DNA of 27,823 nt from Chara braunii. Taxonomy: Eukaryota > Streptophyta > Charophyceae > Charales > Characeae. The notes below the pieces were generated by a model. That model worked only from the letters and a program-made list of their open reading frames with translations. It was not told the origin of the DNA and ran no database searches. Each line of letters starts with the position of its first letter. The stretch's first letter is position 1. Position numbers and translations under genes: made by a program. The stretch lies in NCBI GenBank assembly GCA_003427395.1, contig BFEA01000071.1, positions 1,237,323 through 1,265,145 on the forward strand. Reading direction: 5' to 3'. Positions 9,946 through 18,549 of this stretch are shown in pieces.

Positions 9946-10103
9946 TGTTTTATATCATATTATTATAGACTGATAGAGCCTAAGGCGGTGCGCCCGTCAG
10001 TCAGGGCGTGCCGTATGTCGGTCGCCTTATCTTTTATCTATATCTAATCTATCAGAACAATTAGTTAGAACTTCTCTCCATCCAATAGAGATTGGTGGAA
10101 GAT

Positions 10104-10176
10104 TGGCGGGAGTAGGATTTGAACCTACAACATTCAGATTATGAGCCNGACGAGTTACCAATTACTCTATCCCGCG
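10104..10176 (-). tRNA. trnfM(CAU): Mitochondrial initiator tRNA-Met(CAU), NUMT copy
   Basis: The minus strand folds as a full cloverleaf of 73 bases: acceptor GCGGGA pairing with TCCCGC, a D arm, anticodon loop CTCATAA with anticodon CAT, T arm GTAGG-TTCAAAT-CCTAC, and A73 as discriminator. The first acceptor pair (C1, C72) is unpaired, as expected of bacterial-type initiator tRNAs. One base in the anticodon arm is N (10148). The copy looks intact but sits in nuclear DNA, so it is probably not expressed as a mitochondrial tRNA. Confidence 0.85.
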
Positions 10177-10205
10177 CGCGTAGTATTAGTATGGCTCTTC
10201 TTTGC

Positions 10206-10396
10206 ACAAGAAATTGATAGGTCCGGGCTTGAAGTGTACTTATTTGCTTTGCTATTTTTTTTTGAAATGTGGTGGAAATTCCATAGGGACCCAAAATGGA
10301 AATAGCACCTTCGTCTAAAGTTTTCAAAGAAACTTCATGCCCAAAACGTAAAAATGATTTAGCTATGAAATCATTAAAAACCTTATCAAATAACCA
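10206..10396 (-). pseudogene. nad5: Mitochondrial nad5, C-terminal fragment
   Basis: The minus-strand frame from 10396 down begins [10 protein letters not shown], continues through [17 protein letters not shown] and [10 protein letters not shown], and reaches [10 protein letters not shown] at about 10230. This is the conserved C-terminal domain of NADH dehydrogenase subunit 5 of complex I. Similarity fades after TLQ, before the family's last transmembrane helix. A TGA lies directly upstream of the Trp codon, so the rest of the gene is absent. It lies just upstream of trnfM on the same strand. Confidence 0.85.
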
Positions 10397-10680
10397 TCAC
10401 AGGTGGCCACTGGGGAACACTGGCGGGACTGGCTTGGAAGTGCGGGATTCCCCTCAACCACACACACGTAGTTCGTCCTTATCCTGTTATTCTTGAGTGC
10501 TGGGGCCGTGCGTGCCTGGGGTTGGACCCAGCGTGGTTTGGTTCCGGTGCTTCGCTGGGCCACCGCTACCCTGAATATACAATGTGTTGAATCGACTTGA
10601 ATGACACATAGCCGCTCAAATTCCAGGCGGCCTAAAATGCTTTTCAGGTGTAAAGTTCAAAACAAACTCCCCATAAAGTA

Positions 10681-10772
10681 TGACACTAAACAAACCAGCA
10701 GTGAACAACAGAAGGAAAAAAACAGCTTGAAACCCTAAGGCATAAATGCTTCTTCATGCAAAGTTCACCCCG
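10681..10772 (+). repeat. Dispersed repeat copy 1 (partner at 15562-15660)
   Basis: The last 40 bases (accctaaggcataaatgctt onward) align with accctgaggcaaaaacgact at about 15622, and the preceding A-rich part aligns with gaps. Identity is roughly 70 percent by eye. Both copies are on the plus strand. No coding capacity. Confidence 0.5.
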
Positions 10773-10792
10773 ACCTAGGGAGAAAATGCACG

Positions 10793-10895
10793 CACTTGGG
10801 TCACCAAGTGGTACCTGGACACATGCCATCCTCCACCTGGCGAAGGAAATCCATGCGCTTGGGCCACCAAGTGGTGCCTGGACACACACATCCTC
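10793..10895 (+). repeat. 62-bp tandem duplication with hairpin
   Basis: The block cttgggtcaccaagtggtac at about 10796 recurs as cttgggccaccaagtggtgc at about 10858, followed in both cases by ctggacaca and catcctccacc. Each copy contains the dyad CTTGG-N4-CCAAG. Confidence 0.8.
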
Positions 10896-11363
10896 CACCC
10901 CTCCATCTCCTCCTCCATGCCCCTCTTCCTCCCGTCGTCCTCCCTCGTCGCCAGCCCCCTTCCCTCCTCTGCCTGTAGTCCTACTTTTTGGTTTTCTTAT
11001 CCTCCTCCACCTCCTTAACAGCGGTTGTCCTCCCCTCCATCTCCTCTTCGTCTTCCACCCATCTCCTCCTTCGTCTTTTTTCCCCCCATCTCCTCTTCGC
11101 CTTCCCCCCTCTCCTCCTCGTTTCCTCTCCATCTCTTCTTAGTTCCCCCTATCTCCTCCTTGTGTCCCCTCTATCTCTTCCTTGTGTCCCCTCTATCTCT
11201 TCCTTTTCTCTCATCCATCTCGCGCTCTTCTCCCCTCCATTTGCTCCTCTCCCCTCCATCTTGTCATTGCCATCCTTGTCCCTTCCGTCTTGTTCTCCTC
11301 TTCCTCCTTCCTTGTACTCCCTGCATATCCTCTGTCACATACTCCGTGGCACACCCTTTTGTC

Positions 11364-11453
11364 TTTTTTTTTTGTCGGATGGACCACATCAGATATTAAA
11401 CTGATCAGAACAGGTACTACACTTGATCTTAGCCAAAAGGCCGAGAAAGGTAT
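11364..11453 (-). pseudogene. U2 snRNA 5'-half fragment with A tail, copy A
   Basis: On the minus strand, from 11453, the sequence reads ATACCTTTCTCGGCCTTTTG and continues as U2 snRNA through the GTAGTA branch-point-recognition element and the ATCAGTTTAATATCTGAT segment to about 11374, inside stem-loop IIa. It then changes to ten A residues (11373-11364). The Sm site and stem-loops III and IV of U2 are missing. An abrupt 3' truncation followed by A residues indicates retroposition of a processed U2 fragment rather than a functional gene. I see no plant-type snRNA upstream element near 11454-11530. Confidence 0.85.
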
Positions 11454-12432
11454 ATTTTTTTAATGTTTTCTCCACTCCTTCCGCTCCTTCCCTCCATTTC
11501 ATCATCGCCCTCCCCTCAATCCCCTCCTCGTCCTCCCTTCCATCTCCTCCTCGTCCTCCCTTCCACCTCCTTGCTTCCCCTCCTGCCCTCCTGCCCTCCT
11601 ATCTCCTCCATCTCCTCTTCCTCTCCCCTCCGTCTCCTCTTGTCGCATGCCACGCGGCACGCTAGCTTTCGTATTTGGCAATCCCTTCTGCAACCTGAAT
11701 TCCTATGCTAGAGCACCTTTGCAGAGTCTGCGCATGCAACTTGATACCGAAGCAGGATGATCGGTATTGTGATGGTTGTCTCACTGCAAGGTGAAAGAAA
11801 AGACAGAGTCGTCCACAAAGTGGAAGAAACCAGGAGAGATGCAAGGGAAGAAAGATCGAGGAGCATGGGATAGGAGGGCGGGGAGAAAAAATGGGGAAGG
11901 GGTGAAGCGGGGAAAACGCGCAGCGTGGACTGCCGCGTGAAGATGGCACTCGCATTGATCGCTGCTATATTACGTCCTCTTTTGGGGTGAAAAGGGGAAA
12001 CCACACAGCTTGGTATGCCGCGTAAAAAACTTGCACTCGCATTGATTGCTGCTATGTTATGCGCTCTTTTGGGGTGATGAAAGATCAGATCCTGAACCTG
12101 TCTCTGAGATTCATGCATGCTCACCACTTCGTGCACATCATCATAGATACGGAAGAACTACTGTTCGTCAGCACTTCATTTTTATCAAATTTTATGTAAA
12201 TTGCATCCATAAAAGTCCGTCATTCCCATATGCATGAGGAGTTTATTTCGTATGATGCCAATTTTTCATGACATTCGCAGGTTTGGCAGTGTAGGTTATG
12301 CATGTGGAGTTTATTTCGTATGATGCCCAAAAGCAAGCATGCCCCACGTTTACGAAAACCGAAAAAAGAAGGAAAAAGAGGAGGAAAAGAAGAAAGAACA
12401 GAAGAAGAAGAAAAAGGAAAAAGAGAAAAGTA
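11454..12432. other. Interval between the two U2 fragments; no gene seen
   Basis: It holds more CT-rich DNA (to about 11640), the 85-87-bp tandem duplication at 11899-12070, and a short direct repeat (ggagtttatttcgtatgatg) at about 12236 and 12305. A purine-rich tract (about 12350-12430) leads directly into U2 copy B. A 142-codon minus-strand frame (12136-11708) spans the tandem duplication but has no family. Confidence 0.55.
11899..12070 (+). repeat. Tandem duplication, 85- and 87-bp units
   Basis: Both units start with ggggtgaa, contain gcactcgcattgat(c/t)gctg and end with ctctttt. A third start (ggggtgatg) follows at 12071. On the minus strand the two units are in the same frame and repeat a HPKR--NIAAINASA peptide, which may be coincidence. 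Confidence 0.85.
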
Positions 12433-12525
12433 GGCCTTTTGGCTAAGATCAAGTGTAGTATCTGTTCTGATCAGTTTAAGATCTGATCCGTGGTCCATCG
12501 GGCCACATTAAAAAAAAAAAAAAAA
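12433..12525 (+). pseudogene. U2 snRNA 5'-half fragment with A tail, copy B
   Basis: From ggccttttggctaagatcaa at 12433 the sequence follows U2 through GTAGTATCTG and the ATCAGTTTAAGATCTGAT segment to a complete stem-loop IIa (about 12491-12507, GUGGUCC with GGGCCAC). It then runs into at least 16 A residues (12510-12525). The first dozen U2 bases are replaced by purine-rich sequence. As in copy A, everything 3' of stem-loop IIa is missing. It is divergent from copy A and about 980 bp away. Confidence 0.85.
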
Positions 12526-13364
12526 GAAGTGCAAAGGAAGGGGGAGAAATAACCATCGGCATTGAAACCATAGCCACCGGAACGAGAGTTTGTTTGGAAG
12601 CATCCATCAACATAATTGTCAATGTGCGCTCATGGGTGCGGGCAGGTTTTCTCTCGTCGGTTTACACGACTGAGGGTTGTGCATCCTGTGAAGAAAGAGC
12701 GCGCTGACGTCTGCTATTGCGGTGCACTTCAGGCTTATGATCGCTATAGAGGTTGGAAAACAGACATAAGCTACTGAGCAGAGCATCACAAGTTGAAAAG
12801 CTAGCATCCTAGAGATCTCTATGCGTCCGAGTTATACTATGTTGCTTCACCTTTTGCTCATGATCATGCATGATAGGCATGAAAACAGAGCTATATCGGT
12901 CATTCATCAATGCGTTTGTTCTTGTGCGTTGATGGATCCTGGAGCTGCTTTTCTGACACAGAAAAAAAGATGTCCTAGATGAGAGCCGATTACCGGATAT
13001 GATTACATGGAATAAAAAACAACGACAAAACCGAAGTACGACTTCATCAGTGTATGTCATCCATTGAACTATCTGGGCTCATGCAAAGGATACGACAAAG
13101 CACAAGTGATAGACATGGTTACGAGTGCAAGGTATCACTTCATCGAAATGGACTTTGTTCCCACATGAAAGGCCTCCATCCGTTGTAGCATCCACATGAA
13201 GGAATATCAATTTAAACTGGGGAAGATAAAGAAGAGACATGCTCTGCCAGGCCCCGTTGGCAGTTACCGCACCTTTGTTCTGCACCAAGGAGCCATAACT
13301 ATCGATTGTCTGCTGCCGCTGCCTGTTCTGCTCCAGGCCTGATGTACACTGTCTGCATGCATTC
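12526..13364. other. No gene or repeat recognised
   Basis: Frames here are short, on both strands, and have no family features. Base composition is ordinary. Confidence 0.5.
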
Positions 13365-13412
13365 GTGTGTGTGTGTGTGTGTGCGTGTGTGTGTGTGTGT
13401 GTGTGTATTGTG

Positions 13413-13451
<39 letters not shown>
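13365..13451 (+). repeat. (GT)n microsatellite
   Basis: About 87 bases of GT with a few interruptions (a gc near 13383 and a tattgtgtagt block near 13407) run into an assembly gap. Confidence 0.95.
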
Positions 13452-13595
13452 NNNNNNNNNNNNNNNNNNNNNNNNNNNNNNNNNNNNNNNNNNNNNNNNN
13501 NNNNNNNNNNNNNNNNNNNNNNNNNNNNNNNNNNNNNNNNNNNNNNNNNNNNNNNNNNNNNNNNNNNNNNNNNNNNNNNNNNNNNNNNNNNNNNN
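13452..13595. other. Assembly gap (144 N)
   Basis: A run of N separates the GT and AG microsatellites. Frames reported across it are artefacts. Confidence 0.99.

Positions 13596-13665
<70 letters not shown>
13596..13665 (+). repeat. (AG)n microsatellite
   Basis: Almost perfect AG repeat after the gap. It grades into imperfect purine-rich gagaggga sequence up to about 13830. Confidence 0.95.
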
Positions 13666-13668
<3 letters not shown>

Positions 13669-14592
13669 GTGAAGGGGAGATTGGAGAGAGGGAGACATCG
13701 TGGATGTGGAGAGAGGGACCAAGATCAGGAGAGACTCAAAAAGAGAGGGAGTGATGGGGATAAGAGGGAGAGGTTGTGGGAATGGGAGAGAGGGACCGAC
13801 ATAGAAGTAGATCAGGAGAGAGTTAGTAGGTAGGCAATGAGTCTGGATGGCAAACAACAAACGAACATCTCATTCTCACTCTGCGTTGCACACTTCACGA
13901 CTCAGCTTGATATAAGGAAAGTTCTCCAGAACTCACTGTTTATAGAAGTGACTGAATTGAGTTCTTATACATCAGGCTGGATGGCTTTGGTCACCAGCAT
14001 CAATGACAAAGGATGAATTCTCACACTTCCACTCTCAGGCCTCTCTTCCTTCTCTGAGTATCTTCTCTGTCTCTCACCTATCTAAGGTACACCTACAGCT
14101 ATGGCGCACAGGGCTGACAACTGCCTAGTCTCTGTCTCTTGATGACTGCGTAGTCTCTCTCTCTCTTACCGAATGCCTCACTTCTAACTTGGTCGCTCCT
14201 TGGCGCAGCAGCGCTTCTACACAAGCAAGAACTAAGTGAATGATGGACAAGAGCAGCTGCTGTGCTATTATAAATGACAACTTGCAGACCCGGTTGAACC
14301 AGGTACCTTGCTGGATTGGGCCTTTCGGCCTTTGACGTTTCTCGAATATTCGTTGGCCTACCTCGGACCCTGGCATGGGGGTTGACTTGACTGCACTAAA
14401 CTAGATCGGACTGGACCCAACTCGCCTACCAGAACCTATGCTAACTGGGACCGAACAGACTCTACTGGACTCGGCCCGTTTAGCCTACTGAACCCTACCC
14501 TACTACATGGGCCCAGATTGACCATCTACCGGACCCTTTCTTGGACGCTTTGACCCTACAGTGTGATATTCTGAGACTGTAGCTTCCTCACA

Positions 14593-14593
14593 T

Positions 14594-14630
<37 letters not shown>

Positions 14631-14735
14631 CAGAAAGATGGATAGGCAGATAGATAGACAGGTAGTTTAGAGATAAGGTAGGATATGGTACGGCAAGGTA
14701 AGATAAGATATAAGATAAAATAAGGTAAGATAAGG
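14593..14735 (+). repeat. (GATA)n microsatellite and degenerate (AAGATAAGGT)n
   Basis: Near-perfect TAGA repeats at 14593-14630 pass into variants to about 14665. A looser ggtaagataaggta pattern then extends to about 14735. Confidence 0.9.
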
Positions 14736-15098
14736 TGGTGTGGTGCTTTTCTCCAAAGGGAAGGCAGTGTGCTGCTTCGGCCCAAGACAAGATCGTGTGC
14801 CAAGGCTGGTTGGTGCAGCTGTCTTCCCAAGGCAAGATGGCGTGGGGGAGGTCGCGATAATGGGCGGAGGAGGGTGGTGATGGGAGGCGCTAGGTCATGA
14901 GTGGGGAGAAGGCGATGGACTGTGTGCGGTTGTGATGGGGAGAGGTGGGGTCCGGGTGGGTGGGTGGAATTTTAGATTGAGACGGGGGCGAGGGAAAGTG
15001 GCAATGGGGGGAGGTGAGGTGGTGCTTGCGAGGGGGAATGGTTAGAATGGCAGGGATGTCAGGTCCAAATAGCAGGGAGCTAAAGTAGGGGTTGGGCA

Positions 15099-15101
<3 letters not shown>

Positions 15102-15139
<38 letters not shown>

Positions 15140-15225
15140 GCTGGCTTAGCCTGCCAGAAGACTACCGGCCTTCCCTCAAACACTATGCTGCGACAGTCTC
15201 TCTCTCTCTCTCTCTCTCTCAGCAG
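15102..15225 (+). repeat. Two (TC)n microsatellites each ending in AGCAG
   Basis: (TC)n at 15102-15135 and at 15197-15220. Both are followed by agcag, the second then by a T tract. The same 3' junction suggests that one arose by duplication of the other. Confidence 0.9.
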
Positions 15226-15561
15226 TTTTTTTTTTTCAAACAAACCAGTGTCCTTGGTAGGAGAGGTGGTACGAGCAGTCCTGGGTGCTCCGGTCTATTG
15301 GTGGGGAGCAGCACCTGCTGGAAAGCGGGTCCAATGTCCCACTATATCGGACTGATATGTACTTTTTTTTTACCTGCGTGCATTATGTTTGCAACGGATG
15401 TTGATCGAGAATGTATACATTCCGTCTTTCCAGCTTGGTACAGCCGGGATAAGGGTTTCGAGGAGCAGTTAACGGGCCCCGAAATTTTCAGGTTTTTCTC
15501 ATGGTCTTTATAAGAAAACCCCAAATTCTTTCAAACGAAACCTGTCGCTGATCGATAGAGT

Positions 15562-15660
15562 GGACACCAAATAAACCCACTGTGAATTAAAAAACGTAAG
15601 AAAAAACGAAAGGAGCCAAATACCCTGAGGCAAAAACGACTTTTAAAGCAGAATTCTCCC
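15562..15660 (+). repeat. Dispersed repeat copy 2 (partner at 10681-10772)
   Basis: See the copy at 10681-10772; the strongest match is at 15622-15660. It ends in ttctccc where the other copy has ttcaccc. Confidence 0.5.
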
Positions 15661-16059
15661 ATGACATTTGTTCAGGATTCTCACAAATTTTGAATTTTCG
15701 CAAATGCCAAAATAGCCATCTGCACGGCTCCAACAAGCACCAAACTTGGCACAGGCAGACATTGGCCAAAAACAAAACGGCAAAAAGAAGAATCCTGAAG
15801 TCAGTCCAAATGCCTTTTTTTCAGTGCTTGGGGGGTTAACCTATGGGCTGAAAAGGGGTTCCCTGTTGACCAATTGTGTTGTTGTGTTTGGGGGAAGACG
15901 GATGACTAGGAGGCGATTTTTAGCGGAAAAGGACTGTGCATTTATTTCTTTTTTTTTTGTTGGGTCTTTTCTGTGGGTCTATTCTAAAGAAGATTTCATC
16001 TCTTTACATCAATACAATGCCCTGGTGTTGTGGGCAATTATAATGCCCACCAGGCTTTA

Positions 16060-17003
16060 TGAAACGGTTTTCACCTTTGCAGTGACAAATGCAAATCCCA
16101 GGGCTCGATCCCTAGACCTTACCTCACCCGTGTACAGTACCCCTGTGTGTTTTGAACCCGTGACCTGCGTTTTAGGAGTCAGCTGTTGGCTGTCGTAGGT
16201 CGGGGTAGTTGTCGGGTCTTGAACCTTAGGTCTGTCGAGTAGGGGTCAAAGTTGTGTAGAGGTTGTAGCTGTAGAGATTCTGAAAGGTCAAGGTCGTAGC
16301 TGCTACAGTCCTGAAGGGTCAAGGCTGTAGCTGCTACAGTTCGAAAGGCCAAGTCCACAGGCTTCCGGAAGGTCCGGAAGGTCACGGCAGACCAGAGGCA
16401 AGTGGTCAAGTGGTGAGTACACCCTTGCTTAGTCAGTGGTACCCAGTCCCAGTCCCACTTTGTCCAGTCAGCAAGTACCATGTGGGACTGTGTGCACCAA
16501 GGGCCCGGTGGAAAAAGGGGCCGACCAGTGACCAACAAAAGTAGAAATCAAGAGGCAGCGTCCAGCCATTCATTCATTCCTGCGTGAGCCATGCAGAAGC
16601 GCTGCCTTAGCAGCTTGTGCGAGGTGGTCTGCAGTTGCCCGAAGTCGAAGTGGGCTGAAGGAAGGAGATAGCGTCCAGTGTTAGTAGTAGAGAGCGGCCA
16701 TAGCCGCTGTAGGTTAGAGATAGTGTGTCAGTGAATAGTTAGTGTGAGCGGAGTACAGCGTGAGTGCGTGTGGGATATTCAGGGTAATAGAAAGTTGGGT
16801 GTGTCTGAACAGAGGTGGTGGACACAGTGTTGGGAGAGAGTTGTTTGGGCGCTCAGGCGCCATTGCCTATTTGAAGCGAGTTTGCAACTGAACTGTGTTC
16901 TCGGTCTCCATATCTCTGAACTTTGTGTGGGCGCCTAGCGCCAAGTTGGATTCCCACCTGTGTGCATGCATGTGAAGAGCAGAGGAAAGCGAGTCTGATT
17001 GCA
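16060..17003 (+). repeat. 5' LTR (944 bp)
   Basis: It starts TGAAACGGTTTTCACC and ends GATTGCA just before the primer-binding site, matching 25079-26049 along its length. Within it, at about 16255-16390, a roughly 31-bp unit (ggtcaagg(t/c)(c/t)gtagctgctacag) is repeated two to three times, with the inner dyad GTAGC-N-GCTAC. Relative to the 3' LTR it lacks a short block after the ggaaggtccggaagg stretch. The promoter is expected here, but I cannot place a TATA box with confidence. Confidence 0.92.
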
Positions 17004-17004
17004 T

Positions 17005-17024
17005 TGGTATCGAGCTGGTTCCCG
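17005..17024 (+). promoter_or_regulatory. Primer-binding site, initiator tRNA-Met
   Basis: TGGTATCGAGCTGGTT starts one base after the LTR. It matches the complement of the 3' end of plant initiator tRNA-Met (TGGTATCAGAGC) except for a missing A after TGGTATC and drift after GAGC. This fixes the 5' LTR end. Confidence 0.85.
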
Positions 17025-17171
17025 TTATTCCCCGCACCATTGTCGTCAGCAGTGCGCCATAGTTGGGCGCCATATTAGAAGGAGCGCCATCGAGGGAGAG
17101 TGGTCTGCCATAGCTGCACCGCGGAAGAAGACATCGTGCACCTGCAAAAGACAACGACATGCACGCGCGCG

Positions 17172-17174
<3 letters not shown>

Positions 17175-17255
<81 letters not shown>

Positions 17256-17256
17256 N

Positions 17257-17315
<59 letters not shown>
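17175..17315 (+). repeat. (GA)n microsatellite with one N
   Basis: About 140 bases of GA with an N at 17256, preceded by a CG-alternating gcacgcgcgcgcac stretch that could adopt Z-DNA. Confidence 0.95.
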
Positions 17316-17318
<3 letters not shown>

Positions 17319-17592
17319 TGATACAAGATTGTTGTGCCGTCCAAGGAAGAAGGTGGCGGCCATAGTCGTCGAGCTCGGATACGGACGAAGAAGAAAGCAG
17401 ACGAGAGGAGGAGGGAGAGACAAAGGAGGAGAGAGAAGCCATAGCCGAGGAAGAGGAAGGAGGGACGGCGAAGGAGAAAGAAGCCATAGCCGGGGTGAAG
17501 TAAGAAAGAAGAAGAGAGGAGGAAGGAGGGAGGAGAAAAGAAGTGAAGGTTGGTGAGAAAGAAAAGGTCGGCTGCCATAGCAGAGTTGAGCG

Positions 17593-17710
17593 TTGACCAA
17601 GGCGCTGATTAGGGCGTTGATCGAAGTTGACCGAGGGTTGACTGCGACGTTGACCAAGAGTTAACCAGTGTTGACCAACGTTGACCGGAGCCATTGACCA
17701 CGAGTTTGAC
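17593..17710 (+). promoter_or_regulatory. Cluster of TTGAC(C/T) motifs with helical-turn spacing
   Basis: Eight exact TTGACC/T motifs start at 17593, 17627, 17638, 17650, 17671, 17681, 17694 and 17706, with near matches at 17617 (TTGAT) and 17661 (TTAAC) filling most gaps. Spacing is about 10-13 bases throughout, all on the same strand. TTGAC(C/T) is the core of the W-box bound by plant WRKY factors. Whether it is a regulatory array or a decayed minisatellite with a roughly 12-bp unit cannot be decided from sequence. Confidence 0.55.
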
Positions 17711-18549
17711 CAAGCTGGAGTTGGTATATTCTCGCCAAGCCTTCAACCTATCCCCTCGCCTTGTGGATGTGCACTCACCCCATGGCACTTGCTGAGTCTG
17801 TCTGTCTCTTCTTTCTGCATCGAGTCTCTTTTGTCCAGGTGATAGGAACTCTATGTATGAGGTCGTAGAGTTGCGTTGACCAAACCCACACGGGCTGAGT
17901 AGGGCTTAAGTCCATGTATGACGACTGACTGACCCGGAGGACAAACCCTCCCAAGGACCGGTACAGACCGGCGGGCTGCTCAGTGTGGCATGGTAGGCCG
18001 AAGATCCGAGCTGTGGGTTGCACACCCAGCTGTCTAAGTGTTGAGAGGACTGGCTGATCGTGTCGTCCTGTTTGCGATGTTAAACAATTCTTGAGGAGTT
18101 ATGGGGGATCTCCTTAAATGCCTCCTGATTAACGTTGAAGTCCTGTAGTGACAGCTTAGTGATAGGTCTAGGCTAGAGACCCTAGTTGATAGGGTTCTGA
18201 ACCGGAGTGAAAGCCAGGTGGGATTGACCGCAGGTGCAGGGCATCTGGGTCTAGTTTGCAAAGGACAGTGGTGGCGAAAGCTTCCGTCGGTCGTGGTAAC
18301 CTGGCTGGATCGAAGGGTAAGGCTCTGTGGTCCTTAGACAGTCAGTCAGTCAATCAGGGGGGAAGGTCTAAGTGGTGAGGAGTGGGACAGTCCTTGTCGT
18401 GCACCTGGGACCATGGATGACTACCCCATGTACGGCTTGCTCGTGGGGTTCTCCCTCTGGGGGACCCTCTGGCGTCTCCTTTTTCAGTTAGGATTCTGGA
18501 ACACCTTTGCGTGTAGAGGTGAAACAAGGGGTGGTGTTAGTACCACTAC

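Larger units (their letters stand above)
10401..11363. other. Non-coding; short repeats and polypyrimidine tract
   Basis: No gene is seen. From about 10900 to 11340 the plus strand is almost pure pyrimidine (TCC-rich), and all long frames here, in both directions, are translations of that composition (Ser/Pro/Leu-rich on plus, Gly/Arg/Glu-rich on minus). Two repeats in the interval are listed separately. Confidence 0.6.
13666..16059. other. Intergenic, microsatellite-rich; no gene seen
   Basis: Apart from the repeats listed, I see no coding or RNA gene. The part at about 14390-14530 is built of degenerate ctgga/ccc(a/t)act-type short units. The part 15740-16059 includes an open 150-codon frame (15746-16198) that runs into the LTR and has no family features. 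Confidence 0.5.
17025..18549 (+). other. Long untranslated leader of the retrotransposon
   Basis: About 1.5 kb separates the PBS from the first recognisable gag codons. It contains a 140-bp GA microsatellite, a purine-rich extension to about 17570, and the TTGAC cluster at 17593-17710, then sequence with no open frame of interest. Long frames across the GA repeat are artefacts. Confidence 0.7.

Noticed and set aside
11374-11453. Functional U2 snRNA gene
   Set aside because: The Sm site and the 3' half are missing, an A tract follows, and no snRNA promoter elements are seen.
10686-11711. Several 80-148-codon frames (Ser/Pro/Leu or Gly/Arg/Glu rich)
   Set aside because: They are by-products of the polypyrimidine tract.
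13264-13860. Frames of up to 198 codons across the N run
   Set aside because: They consist of microsatellite translation plus unknown residues.
16867-17694. Minus-strand frames of 167-275 codons with long Leu-Ser repeats
   Set aside because: They are translations of the GA microsatellite in the retrotransposon leader.
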